DNA of 64,000 nt from Marinomonas transparens (GCF_016463975.1 NZ_JAEMNX010000003.1:124001-188000), one strand, 5' to 3'. Shown: positions 35,724-45,198, numbered from the stretch's first letter. The notes: generated by a model from the letters alone, not told the origin. Translations and numbers: made by a program.

Positions 35724-35951
35724 GGAAAATATCAATTTCAAAGGCACATACACGTTGGAGCAGGTTGGCGATCTTCCGGACCTGGAGGAGTTGATGGCAC
35801 CGATTATTGGTTATCGGCCATTACCAGCAGTTTAATTCCCTTATGTAGGTCCCGTCATACGTGACCTGCAGAGGATTTTGCAATCTGCCGGGCAAAAACC
35901 GAAGGACCCCATTCTGGCTACCGAAACCGAGGGCCCCCCTCATCTTTAATA
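35724..35951 (+). pseudogene. Unrecognised coding remnant
   Basis: Read in one frame this gives NFKGTYTLEQVGDLPDLEEL and, after one in-frame TAA at about 35832, FPYVGPVIRDLQRILQSAG. The amino-acid composition looks like real protein, but I do not recognise the family and there is no credible start. It sits at the edge of the GC-rich block. Confidence 0.3.
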
Positions 35952-36104
35952 CCGCAAAAAAAAGTTATCACTTTTCGCCATGACACACGAGCGTCGCGAA
36001 AGTTATTGTAGACATTTGGCGATTGTATCGCCTCAAGAGACTCGAAGCGTCAGACCGCCGAATCCGGATCCACTTAGTGCTTTCAGGCTTTAGTAGCGAT
36101 TCTC

Positions 36105-36742
36105 TTAAGCGAGGTCGGCGATGCGAAGCGGGCTCGAGAAGCGATCGCGCAGTAGACCGATAGAGCGCAGGATCTGGCCGGGATGGCCGTTGTCAAAAGC
36201 CATCTGTATCAGTGCACTGCCGCTGGGGCTTGTCAGCAGCCGGTAGCCAAGTTCCCGCTTCAGCATCGGTGACAATATCGGGATTGCCTTCGGATCGGAA
36301 AGCAGTCGCACCATGCGCAGGACGCAATCTGTGACATCGCGGTCCATTTCGATCACGAAGGCACCTTGCTGGTCCCCGCGAATCTGTTCCGGTGCCAGAG
36401 CACCCATTTCCTCGAGTAATCCACTTAAGATTTCGAGGTCGAATTCGATCACTGCGCCGAGAAAGGGCTGATCGGGAGAAGCTTCGACAACGCGGCCGAC
36501 GGAGGGCATCTCGACCGTGACGATTAAGGCTTCACCCGCGCGATAGCCATGCCGCTCTTCTCGGAAACTTGTCCATTTAGCCCCCTGCGCGACGACACAA
36601 AGGGCTGGGCGCGAAATGATGTGACTGGGTGGTTTTGCGTGGTCGGACCGAAGAAGGATGAGCCCATCGATCGCTGTCATCCACGGATTGGGGCCGGGCA
36701 TCAACCCGGTTCAGTCAGCAATCGCTTCTGCAAGATCCTTCA
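36105..36742 (-). pseudogene. AraC-type regulator, N-terminal domain only, with nonsense codon
   Basis: The frame begins at ATG 36742 (MKDLAEAIAD), meets TGA at codon 11, and continues in the same frame as MPGPNPWMTAIDGL onward. The 199-residue continuation is the AraC_N sensor domain (RPALCVVAQGAKWT, GAVIEFDLEILSGLL, LKRELGYRLL) and stops at FSSPLRIADLA, exactly where the helix-turn-helix domain should begin. The gene is thus broken twice. GC content and codon use look alphaproteobacterial. Confidence 0.75.
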
Positions 36743-36837
36743 TCGTTCAATCCTCTTTCCAAGGCGGACTGCCACTCCTTGATCGTAGCAACTTCCACCA
36801 ATTCTCACCCGTGTGGGAGTGTCCCGACGAGGAGCGT

Positions 36838-37611
36838 TCAGATCCTCATCCCGCCGGAGACTTCGATACGCTGAGCATTGACCCAGCGATTGTCTTCGCT
36901 GACAAGCGCAGCCACCATCATGCCGATATCGTCCGGCAACCCGGGCCGGCCAAGAGCAGTCATGTCACCGATCGCCTTCGCGACGTCTGGATTGTCGCGA
37001 ACCGCGCCACCACTGAAGTCAGTGGCGATCGCGCCGGGAGCGATGCAGTTCACCGCGATCCCCCGACCACCGAGTTCGAAGGCCGTGTACTTGGTCAACG
37101 TTTCGACCGCCCCCTTTACCGTCGCGTATGCCGCACGGTTATTCATCACGACACGCGTCAGCCCGGAGGAGATCATCACGATGCGATCGCCGTCGTTCAT
37201 CAACGGCACGAGCTTCTGACTGAGGAAGAAAACGCCCTTAACATGGATCCTGTAGAGCTCGTCGAAGGCCTCCTCTGTGGCATTGAGGAAGCTCATCCCG
37301 CTGGAATTGCCGGCGTTGTTAATAAGAAAATCGAAGCGGTCCGCGCCGAGCTCCGTCAACGCGACCTTCACCGCCTCGACGAAGCCGTCAAAACTGGCGC
37401 TTTCCCCGGTATCCAGTCGAAGTACAGCCGCACCGGCCTAACGGATCAACTCCGCGACCTTCTCGGCTTCGTCTTTGTTGGACTTGTAGGTGATCACCGA
37501 GGAGATGCCGCGCCTAGCAAGGATGAGTGCGGTGCTGCGGCCAAGGCCTCGTCCGCCGCCAGTCACAAGGGCAATTTTCCGTTCTCTGGTGGTATAAATC
37601 TGTTCCGCCAT
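36838..37611 (-). pseudogene. SDR-family oxidoreductase with in-frame TAG
   Basis: From ATG 37611 the frame reads MAEQIYTTRERKIALVTGGG with cofactor motif TGGGRGLG, runs to codon 56 and meets TAG, then continues without shift through AGAAVLRLDTGESASF, FLINNAGNSSGM, IVMISSGLTR, AAYATVKGAVETL (active-site YATVK) and the normal end VSGGMRI. One nonsense codon is the only defect seen. GC-rich like its neighbours. A re-start inside (residue MKVALTEL) would lack the cofactor motif. Confidence 0.8.
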
Positions 37612-37976
37612 CTCTTTGTCTCCAGTTGATAAGTTTCTTGTCTTTTTACACCTGTAGGGACGGAGTGAGAATACCTAAAAAATGTATTTTCTTGCCCAAT
37701 GCTGCTTTTTTGTCAGTTCAGTGTAAATGAGAACCGGCAAACGAACACCATAAATTGTAAGGTGCGAGCTTTGCCGGGGACCCTAACCGCTTTCCGGAGC
37801 GAAAGATCGGCGACGATATTCTTCAGGATACCTACCAGGTCCCTCAGGCCACATCATGGACAATCGCGGGATTTTGCCTTTCCGACGAACCAGCTTTGGC
37901 GGCTCCAAGCCTTCCCTTGATATTTAGTTCGGTACCGTATATTATTCGTTTGGTAGCGAAACAAAGGAGGACTAGT
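37612..37976. other. Intergenic region between divergent SDR pseudogene and MarR gene
   Basis: About 365 bp of mixed character. Short palindromic pieces lie close to the MarR start (for example ttggtagcgaaac, and ggtaccgtatattattc), which may be the MarR operator. The part 37700-37920 has no recognisable protein: on the plus strand it is partly open but without family features. Confidence 0.4.
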
Positions 37977-38429
37977 TTGGCAAATTCTAACCACACATCC
38001 GCAGGCGCTTGGGCGAAACACTATCACCTTGCCAGCAGGGCCATGATTGAACGTATTCTGCGTCCCTATGATCTGGGATCGACTCAGTGGTATGTGCTCT
38101 ATCAGCTAGCAAATTGTGGTCCCACGCTGCAGCGAGAATTCCCGCAGATTTTGCAGATCGAAAGACCTGCACTCAGCGATGTAATCGCAGCACTCGTCCG
38201 CAAGGGCTTCGTGACGCAAGAGGCCGACGCAAGCGATCGACGGCAGCGTCTCTTGAGCTTGACTAAGGCCGGCGAAGAACTGTGGGCCGAACTGCCTGAT
38301 CCAATTTCCATGATCTTGAATATCGCATTCGAAGGTGTCGACGAGTCTACCCTCGAGACCGTCATCACCGTGCTTCGGACTGCGACCGAGCGTCTCAATA
38401 ACCATGTTTTTCAAGGAGTTCAAAAATGA
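37977..38429 (+). CDS. MarR-family transcriptional regulator
   Basis: A 150-residue winged-helix regulator started at TTG 37977, because AAAGGAGG lies seven bases before it; a reading from ATG 37896 adds an unrelated tail. The winged-helix part is clear (STQWYVLYQLANCGPTLQ, ALSDVIAALVRKGFVTQEA, DRRQRLLSLTKAG with the DxR motif). It overlaps the epimerase gene by four bases (ATGA), so both are one operon; MarR proteins often repress their own operon and respond to phenolic ligands. One of only two intact genes of the GC-rich block. Confidence 0.85.
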   Translation: MANSNHTSAGAWAKHYHLASRAMIERILRPYDLGSTQWYVLYQLANCGPTLQREFPQILQIERPALSDVIAALVRKGFVTQEADASDRRQRLLSLTKAGEELWAELPDPISMILNIAFEGVDESTLETVITVLRTATERLNNHVFQGVQK

Positions 38430-39241
38430 CAATTCTTGTAACCGGAGCAACCGGCCTTGTCGGCACCCGCCTTCTTCCCCGCCTCGTGGCATCCGGCATC
38501 GACTGCCGCGCGCTGGTACGAGGCGACAAGCCCGTTCCCCAGGGAGTGACCGCCGTCAAGGGCGACATTCTCGACCCAGCCTCCCTGCCCGCCGCACTCG
38601 ACGGTGTCGAGGCGATCGTTCATCTGGCGGCAGTTCTGCGAACTGAAAACCCGGAAGACATCTGGAAGGCCAATGTCAAGGGCACGCGCAATCTGATTGA
38701 GGCCGCGAAGAAGAGCGCTCCTGACGCGCTGTTCGTCATGGCAAGTACGGGTCTCGTTTATAATCACGATGCCCGGCGTCCCTCCCGCGAGGATGACGAC
38801 ATCGCCCCCACGCGGGATTACCCGGCGAGCAAGGTGGAAGCTGAGAAGCTGGTGCGTGACAGCGGCCTCAACTGGTCAATCCTGCGCTTCGGCTTCGTCT
38901 ATGGCGATGATGACGGGCATATCGCGCAGATTCCACACATCGCACAGCTGCTCAAGTTGCATCCTGCCAACCGGCTGAGCATGATCCATCATCGTGACAT
39001 CGCCACCTGCATTCGCATGGCGCTGAACGGCGCAATGGACAAGCGGATCGTCAACACCGTGGATGAAGCGCCCATGACGATTTTCGAATTGAGCGCATTG
39101 GCAGGCTCGCCGATGGACACCGTCGAAACGCCGCTGAAAAACCCATGGTCCGGCGTTCTGGACGGCTCGTTGGCGCGAGACCTGGGGTTCCGGCCCGAAG
39201 TACGGACGACCACGCAGGCCGCGCAAGAAGGCGCTCTGTAA
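38426..39241 (+). CDS. NAD-dependent epimerase/dehydratase-type extended SDR
   Basis: A 271-residue protein with the Rossmann motif TGATGLVG at 6-13 and an extended-SDR layout: VKGDILDP, VHLAAV, active-site region MASTGLVYNH and YPASKVEAE (Tyr-x-x-x-Lys), then LRFGFVYG. Substrate cannot be told; sugar-nucleotide epimerases and NAD(P)H-binding stress proteins share this fold. It is translationally coupled to the MarR gene. The reading frame is intact and ends normally. Confidence 0.83.
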   Translation: MTILVTGATGLVGTRLLPRLVASGIDCRALVRGDKPVPQGVTAVKGDILDPASLPAALDGVEAIVHLAAVLRTENPEDIWKANVKGTRNLIEAAKKSAPDALFVMASTGLVYNHDARRPSREDDDIAPTRDYPASKVEAEKLVRDSGLNWSILRFGFVYGDDDGHIAQIPHIAQLLKLHPANRLSMIHHRDIATCIRMALNGAMDKRIVNTVDEAPMTIFELSALAGSPMDTVETPLKNPWSGVLDGSLARDLGFRPEVRTTTQAAQEGAL

Positions 39242-39408
39242 AGCTATCGACACTGCTTACTAAGACTTAGCCGTCGTCTGGCGGCCCGTCAGCGGAAAGT
39301 TGTGTTTTTCCTTCAAAAAAATTATCGGCTGCTCGCGTTCGTGACGATTCACGTTGTCACGGCACTAAGTCGCTCGTCCGTGAACAGCCGTCATCTGCGA
39401 GGTACATC

Positions 39409-40020
39409 ATGTCATTTTCTCCCCGCTTGGCGAAAGCAGCAGTTTCGATAGCCCTGTCCTCTCCCTGGCGGAGCGAGACCGCCGATGTGCCCGTGCCCGC
39501 CGCCATGTGTGATGAATTCTGCGCTGAAATGGCGCGCCTTGCCAAGATGACGATTGTCGGGGATGGCGCTGAACCAGGCACCCAGGTCGGGCCGATACAG
39601 AGCAAGGATCAGTACTTTAAAGTTTTGGAGCTCATCGAGGATTCGAAGGCAAGAGGAACCATCGTCGCTGGCGGAGAGGCCCTAGAGCGCACTGGACGTT
39701 TTGTTGCGCCTGCGATCGCTCGCGACTTGCCCGACGACGCACCTCAGGTGCGCGAAGAACAGTTCGGGCCAGCTTTTCCCGTTCTGAAATACGACGATCT
39801 TGATGACCTCGTCGCCCGGGCGAATGATATAATCTACGGACTTGCCGGAACGATCTTGTCGTAAGACATCGAACGAGCCTTTGACCTCGCAAAGCGCATC
39901 GACACAGGGACTGTTTGGGTCAACCAGCACTGTGCGATTAACCCCACGATATTGCTACGGGGTGCCAAACAGTCCGAAATGGGGGTCGAACTCGGTGTAG
40001 AGGGCGCACAGTGGGTCGCG
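39409..40020 (+). pseudogene. Aldehyde dehydrogenase remnant (C-terminal part)
   Basis: From about residue 25 of the frame starting at 39409, the sequence is the second half of an NAD-dependent aldehyde dehydrogenase: VPAAMCDEFCAEMARLAK, PGTQVGPIQSKDQ, QVREEQFGPAFPVLKYDD. After TAA at 39862-39864 it continues in frame as DIERAFDLAKRIDTGTVWVN to about 39990. The N-terminal half with cofactor and catalytic cysteine is missing and the front is fused to unrelated sequence. Not functional. Confidence 0.78.
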
Positions 40021-40573
40021 TTGACCCGCAGTGTCCCCATGCTGGCCGGGCAGACCGTCCTGGTCATGGGCGCCAATGGCGCAGCCGGGCGCACCATTGC
40101 AGTCGCACGCTCCATCGACAAACTCGAAGGAGTCACAGCCGAAAGCCACATCGCACTTGATGCGCCGGATGCGGACAGAGTGTCTGAAAAAGGCATTCGA
40201 TGACTGCGTCGACATCGTGCTGGACTTCGTTTGGGGGCCAATTGCCGAGCGCATTCTTGCGGCGGCAACAGCCAGCAGCGGATTTCCTGCAGACAGACAG
40301 CGGTGCAGCTACGTCGTTCTGGGAACGATCGGAGGTGCGGCGGTGCCCATCGCCGGGTACGGACTGCAAAGTTCCGGACTCATCCTCATGGGGTCCGGCA
40401 TCGGCTCGGTTCCTGCGCACGACTATGTGTCTGCTGCCAAAGAGCTTCTGCCTGCGGCACTGGAAGCGGGATTTGCATCGCCTCACGAAGTAGTGCCGCT
40501 CAGCGACATCGCCAAAGTATGGGGACGCTCGCGTCAATCGCGCTATGTGATTCAGCCCGCAAGTGGGAACTGA
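40021..40573 (+). pseudogene. Medium-chain alcohol dehydrogenase/quinone reductase remnant
   Basis: The first part reads TRSVPMLAGQTVLVMGANGA AGRTIAVARS in one frame (cofactor-binding segment). Near 40170-40195 the homology moves to another frame: DDCVDIVLDFVWGPIAERIL, VVLGTIGGAAVPIAG, LMGSGIGSVP, VVPLSDIAKVWG, and a normal end near 40570. The N-terminal catalytic domain is missing. Directly behind the ALDH remnant, so an old deletion has joined the two. Confidence 0.75.
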
Positions 40574-40734
40574 CGCCACAGAAACCGCTGAGAACGTTGG
40601 ATAACGATTCGTCTGCCGTCTGGCGGAAATCCTTCCCACCCTCCAAGAGGCGCCCCCCAGAAATCCCAGAGCGTCTCAATGCTGGGAATAGGAGCGCCTT
40701 GGAGCACGGCGCGCTTGCGTACACAGCAATTAGT

Positions 40735-40955
40735 TTGACATGCACCCCGCATGGCGCTTTTCCTCTTCCGGCACGAAGCGGTCGGAATAGACGACGGTGG
40801 TGCCGTGCTCACCCATGCGTACATTCCCTCGAGAAAGAGCGCCTGGCGGAAGGTCAGCCCGCTCTCGCCGGAGATGCCACACTCGATGATGGCGCCCCAG
40901 AGCAGCAGGATATTGATGCCGGAATAGGTCCGGCCGGTGGAGGCGTTAGACTCAA
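40735..40955 (-). pseudogene. ArdC-like antirestriction protein fragment
   Basis: The minus strand codes for STGRTYSGINILLLWGAIIE, SGLTFRQALFLEG, then after a frame change MGEHGTTVVYSDRFVPEEEK. These are the signature segments of the N-terminal domain of ArdC/DUF1738 antirestriction proteins carried by conjugative plasmids. Only about 70 codons remain, in two frames, so it is a scrap. It shows that this block came from another conjugative element. Confidence 0.65.
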
Positions 40956-41068
40956 AACTCTCAAAGGATGTTGATGCTGAAATTTTCTGTGATGAAATAC
41001 CAAACTGGGCGATTAAAACGGCGAAATCAGAAAAGTTTTAACAATTTCTTAATCTAAGGATCATATGG

Positions 41069-41325
41069 ATGACTAACTACATTGCATTTTTGACAAGAGC
41101 TTGTATAGCAGTACTCGGCCCTGAACATGGTGTTATTTTGACTGTCTCGAACACCGTAAAATATGGTACTAAGGAAGCAATTTACGGCATTGCGGGAATA
41201 GCACCTGGAACGTTTATCGTGGCGGCTGCTTCCGCTACAAGCCTCGGAGTTATACTGACTACATCTGCGACTGCATTCGATGCTTTAAAATATCTAGGTG
41301 CAGCTTATCTAAGGAAACTGCGAAT
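41069..41325 (+). pseudogene. LysE/RhtB-type amino-acid exporter, 3'-truncated by IS5
   Basis: About 85 codons of an N-terminal part of a LysE-family transporter: LGPEHGVILTVSNTVKYGT (family motif PGP replaced by GPEH) and FDALKYLGAAYL. The frame runs into the IS5 element at about 41326, where sequence ctgcgaataagtcc begins. AT-rich in contrast to the block before it. The remaining two thirds are not found on the other side of the IS. Confidence 0.65.
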
Positions 41326-42494
41326 AAGTCCTACAATTTAGGTATCGAGTGAAGCTTAGATCTACCCGCTTGATTTTTGAACACTAAATTTCCAATTTTG
41401 ACCACTTTGCGGCCGATTTCGGTCGGAATCCGACCCTATGCAGGGTTATTCCCGGATTTCAGACAGATCCTGGCTGTCGTCGTAGCATTTGGTCTACTTT
41501 AAACAGGTTCGCCAAGGTGAATAGCATGGCTAACTGTGAATCATATTTCATCAGCCCTTTATAACGTGCTTTGATAAAGCCAAACTGACATTTGATGATC
41601 CGAAACGGATGTTTCGCCCTGATGCTGGCTTTTAAGTATTCGATGTTGATGGCAGTTTTGTTTTTACGGGGATGTTTTTTCAATGCCCGGACTTTACCGG
41701 GGCGTTCGGCATTCAGCCAGTCCACATTCGCATATTGCAACTCTTCCCGTTTTTCTGCCCCCTGATAACTGGCATCGCCCGAAGCGAATTCTTCTTCGTT
41801 GTGCAACTGGTTCAGGTCATGCTCGTAAGCGGCGGTGGTCACCAGCGTATGAGTCAGACCGCTCTTGGCATCCACACCAATATGAGCTTTCATGCCGAAG
41901 TGCCACTCGTTATCTTTCTTGGTCTGATGCATCTCCGGGTCACGTTCATTCTTTTTTGTTTTTTGTGGAGCTTGGCGCTTCAATAATCGTGGCATCCACC
42001 AAGGTTCCTTGCGTCATCATCACACCGCAGTCCGTCAGCCATTGGTTGACCGTTTTGAATAATTGGCGAGTCCACTTGTGCTTTTCCAGCAAGTGCCGGA
42101 AGTTCATAATGGTGGTGCGGTCTGGAATCGCTTTATCCAGTGAAAGTTGTGCAAACTGATGCATCGAAGCAATTTCATATAACGCATCTTCCATTGCTTC
42201 ATCACCAAGGCTATACCATTGCTGCATACAATGAATGCGAAACATGGTCGCAAGCGCATACGGGCGTCTGTCATTGCCTGCTTTGGGATAAAAGGGGTCA
42301 ATCAATCCCAGCAATTGAGTCCACGGCAACAGATTGTCCATCCGGGATAAGAAAATTTCTTTACGGGTCTGGCGGCGTTTGCTGGAAAACTCGCTATCGG
42401 CACAGGTTAACTGGTGACTCATAGACGTTAAACGCTGTGATTTACTGTACTGCTATGATCTCACATCGGGGGATTTATTCGCATCTTCCCTAGA
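41326..42494 (-). mobile_element. IS5-family insertion sequence (defective)
   Basis: The left end is tgcgaataagtcc near 41326 and the right end ggggatttattcgca near 42480-42494, forming imperfect terminal inverted repeats. The transposase is on the minus strand in two frames, listed separately. The element separates the LysE remnant on the left from a LysR remnant on the right, so it stays at a rearrangement junction. Confidence 0.85.
41459..42422 (-). pseudogene. IS5-family transposase, frameshifted and lacking the catalytic glutamate
   Basis: The N-terminal part (158 codons from 42422; [46 protein letters not shown] with the first Asp) ends at an A-rich run near 41955. The C-terminal part (41459-41995) continues in another frame: [52 protein letters not shown]. 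The family has RAKVEHPFR at the last motif; here the two codons for Val-Glu are missing, which removes the third catalytic residue. The frameshift could be programmed, but the deletion makes the enzyme inactive. Confidence 0.85.
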
Positions 42495-42997
42495 TGATAA
42501 AGTGGAAGACTTCATACAGAACGGCTTTGATGTTGGGATACGAATTGGAGAAGTCATTGAAAAAGATATGGTCGCAGTAAAACTCAGTGGTGAGTTACGT
42601 CAGATTGCTGTTGCATCGCCGAGATATTTAGTAAAGTACACCAAACCAAATCAACCAAAAGACCTCTTGGAACACAACTGTATTCTTTGGCGATGGCCTG
42701 AGGCAATTCATCCATATAAATGGGAATTTTATGCTAATGGTCTCTGGTTTGCGATTAATATTAATGGTTCTTTTATCGTTAACGACAGAAATGCAGCACT
42801 CAAGGCAGCATTAGGGTATCGGAATCGCGTTTTGTGTTGAAGACACAGTGAAAGACTATATAGCAACAGGTGCCCTTGTTCCGCTATTAGATAAATGGTG
42901 CGGGACTTTTCCAGGCTTTTACGTTTGTTATGAACCTCAAAAAAAACATGCCCCATGTGTAAGAGTGTTTTTAGATTTTATTTTAGACCGTTATTAA
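42495..42997 (+). pseudogene. LysR-family effector-domain remnant
   Basis: After the IS5 end the sequence codes for DDKVEDFIQNGFDVGIRIGE, VAVKLSGELRQIAVASPRYL, KDLLEHNCILWRWPEAIHPY; near 42820 one frame is left and the sequence continues in the next as GIAFCVEDTVKDYIATGALV and YVCYEPQKKHAP to a stop near 42997. This is a LysR effector-binding domain without DNA-binding part and with a frameshift. It is a different gene from the remnant at 34983-35630. Confidence 0.75.
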
Positions 42998-43306
42998 TAA
43001 ACCAAAAAATCCAATATTCACTTTTACAAGAGAAGATTCGAATAAGTCCTCGAAGTGAGATCATAGCTCACCACCGCTTTAACGATGGTGAGGGACGGAC
43101 TCTCGCTCAATTAGGTTGCAACTAGTATGAGACTTTATTACTCTCCCACAAGAGGCTTCAACCTAATTAATTTTATTAGGTATCATCCTATCTATCACAA
43201 ATTATTTTGTAGGGAAGACTAAGCGGCAACTTTTTGATCTGGATTGCAATTGCCGCTCAGGTATGGGCGTGAAGACATTGTTTCGTGTCATCGCTGATAG
43301 CCGCTA
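42998..43306. other. Intergenic region with a solo IS5 end and inverted repeats
   Basis: At 43031-43060 tcgaataagtcc is followed by gtgagatcatagc, which matches the complement of the right end of the IS5 at 42455-42494; this is an orphan end of a second copy. Behind it, aattaggttg (about 43110) and caacctaatt (about 43159) are inverted, and gcggcaa/ttgccgc (about 43221-43254) frames a 20-base spacer. No gene is seen. The cargo/backbone boundary is probably here. Confidence 0.55.
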
Positions 43307-43606
43307 TTAATGCGCTACCCGAACCAGCGGCACCACGATGTTACCGCGATGAGATACACCTTTATCCGTCTCTTTAGACATCAGGGCTCGTTGCTCACTC
43401 TCCCGAATGCGCCTAGCAACTTCAGCCTGGGCTGGTAGCAATGGCAGCATCCCTTCAGCAATCGCGTCCGGTGCAGACTCTTGGCCACAGGACATCAAAT
43501 GCTTCCATGGATCTTTAAGAAAGCGCTCGAACGTGATGCCAAATTCAATGATGCGGGCAGAGACGAAGATTTCGCCCCAGTATTCAATGTAGGTGTCTTG
43601 GTACAT
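43307..43606 (-). CDS. Conserved ICE protein of unknown function
   Basis: A 99-residue soluble protein (MYQDTYIEYWGEIFV, FERFLKDPWKHLM, ARRIRESEQRALM). I do not recognise a domain. It lies next to the exonuclease gene, in the same direction, at the edge of the cargo zone, and looks like the small backbone gene found at this place in SXT/R391 elements, which is an inference from position. Start with aggaa upstream of the ATG. Confidence 0.6.
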   Translation of the reverse strand: MYQDTYIEYWGEIFVSARIIEFGITFERFLKDPWKHLMSCGQESAPDAIAEGMLPLLPAQAEVARRIRESEQRALMSKETDKGVSHRGNIVVPLVRVAH

Positions 43607-43679
43607 GGAAAGATTCCTCTTGTTGGTTAAACCATGAGTTCACTTTCCATTTTCCAGAGGTTTTCAAATATGCAAGGGG

Positions 43680-44588
43680 CTATGATAAAGCTTTAAATCG
43701 ATTGCGGGCATCTTTGTAGTCATAGTGGGCATGTTCTGAGCCACGATGGTACAAATCATCCAGGTAAGTTTGTTCCTGCGGCAACTCGTCTTCGCTGACT
43801 TCGCGCCACCAATGTTTGTTGGCACCTTTAACACCGTCATGCCAGCGGTAACCACGCTCTTTTAAATAGTCCTTTACGTCAAACGGCGCACCAAACGCAC
43901 GAACTAACACAGTTCGCCTGTCTGCTTCAGACAACAAGTTTGCAACGGACTCGGGCAACAAATAGAACAACCAGGCCATCGCCAAACAATCGGTTGCAGC
44001 TCGGTGTCCTTCATAGAACCAACCTAAGCGAAGCAGCAGGTACTCAAGCTTTCGACTTTCAAAACCTAGCGCCTTCCAATCTATGCCACTGGCTGAACAG
44101 GCCCAAGATAGATGGCCTAATGCAGCAAACCGCTTTTCAAAGAAAGGACGATCAAACTGTGCATTGTGTGCAACCACCAGCGGATCATCGGATAACCAAC
44201 TCGCTACCAGTGAATCATCAATGTGCTGGCCTTGCACCATATCATCGGTGATACCGGTTAACTCGGTAATCAGCTCGGGGATTGGCTTGCCGGGATCTTC
44301 ATACAAGCTGATCACATCAACAATCGAAACAATCCGCTGAGCAGAGGGGCTGTAAAGCACCTTAACCATACCAAGCTCAATAATGGACTCATCATCGGCA
44401 GACAGTCCGGTTGTCTCTGTATCGAGCAGCACCATTGGCTGTTCATCACCGACCATAGGAGAAAGTACAAGTGGCCAGGACTGCAGCTCACGCGTTAATG
44501 GAATACACTCCAGCAATCTAAAATCTTCTGGTCTTTCTGGGATATCCGTGAGGCGCTCTAGCGGAAATGGCGCAGGGACTCTTGTCAT
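43680..44588 (-). CDS. DnaQ-like 3'-5' exonuclease
   Basis: A 302-residue protein with a DEDDh exonuclease domain at about residues 48-215: DTETTGLSADDESIIELG (ExoI motif with Asp and Glu), VVAHNAQFDRPFFEKRF (ExoII) and HRAATDCLAMAW (ExoIII with His and Asp). The C-terminal 80 residues (YRWHDGVKGANKHWWREVSE) are a common add-on in this ICE family. It may act in DNA repair or in processing of transferred DNA. A clear backbone gene, between cargo and rumA. Confidence 0.85.
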   Translation of the reverse strand: MTRVPAPFPLERLTDIPERPEDFRLLECIPLTRELQSWPLVLSPMVGDEQPMVLLDTETTGLSADDESIIELGMVKVLYSPSAQRIVSIVDVISLYEDPGKPIPELITELTGITDDMVQGQHIDDSLVASWLSDDPLVVAHNAQFDRPFFEKRFAALGHLSWACSASGIDWKALGFESRKLEYLLLRLGWFYEGHRAATDCLAMAWLFYLLPESVANLLSEADRRTVLVRAFGAPFDVKDYLKERGYRWHDGVKGANKHWWREVSEDELPQEQTYLDDLYHRGSEHAHYDYKDARNRFKALS

Positions 44589-45198
44589 TGATGGTTCCTC
44601 TTCAATTCTATTGTTCGCTTTGGGTTATTTCACTGTGCCACAGGTTGTACAAAATGCACCTTGGATACCTCAGCGTTTTTTTAATCTTTCTACTGGGTGA
44701 ACCTATGTATGAAGGCTTTGACTAAGCCTTTCAGAAAGTCTTAGCTAAACCGTTTAGGTAACCCTTACCGATACCCTTCAAGTTTGGCTTAGCCAACCCC
44801 TTTTCAAACGGTTGAAAAAGGCTTGAACTGAGTTCGACTGAGCATTTTAATGATGCTCCTGACTTCGCTTTAAGCCAGTAAATTCAATACGAAGCAGAAT
44901 TTTACTAACTGTTTTTAAACCCTTTGCAAAGGGTTCAACAAGCCTTGTCTGACGGTTACTTGACCCATGCGTTAACCAGTAGCAGTAACAGGATCAGTAA
45001 CAGAAACAAGAGCAGTAGGCAGTAGGCAGTAGGCAGAAGCAGTATTGTCCAAGCCTTGCAGGCTTTGACGAGGGCGAGCGATCCCCCACATCAAGCTTTT
45101 CAACACAAAAAAGAATTCACCCACGACACAACGTCTTACTCGAACAACTACAGTTTTACCTACAATTTTACTTGTAGAAATCAGCATAGCATTAGATA
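44589..45198. other. 610-bp intergenic region with short repeats
   Basis: Between the exonuclease and rumA. The part 44700-44960 contains many related short pieces (aagcctttcag, aaaccgtttagg, gaaaaaggctt, aaccctttgcaaagggtt), some forming inverted pairs such as aaaccctttgcaaagggtt near 44916-44935. At about 45010-45041 there is a small tandem repeat of agtaggc (three units). No protein seen; the minus-strand reading 44972-45319 overlaps rumA and is rejected. Confidence 0.45.

Noticed and set aside
36658..37629. 323-codon plus-strand reading across the SDR pseudogene
   Set aside because: An antisense shadow in GC-rich DNA; the minus strand carries all SDR motifs.
36105..40020. Stop-codon recoding (selenocysteine or suppression) in the AraC, SDR and ALDH genes
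   Set aside because: TGA, TAG and TAA each occur once, at non-catalytic places, and other defects are present; ordinary decay is simpler.
40231..40974. 247-codon plus-strand reading across the ADH and ArdC remnants
   Set aside because: Arg/His/Cys-rich composition typical of a wrong frame in GC-rich DNA; real motifs lie in other frames.
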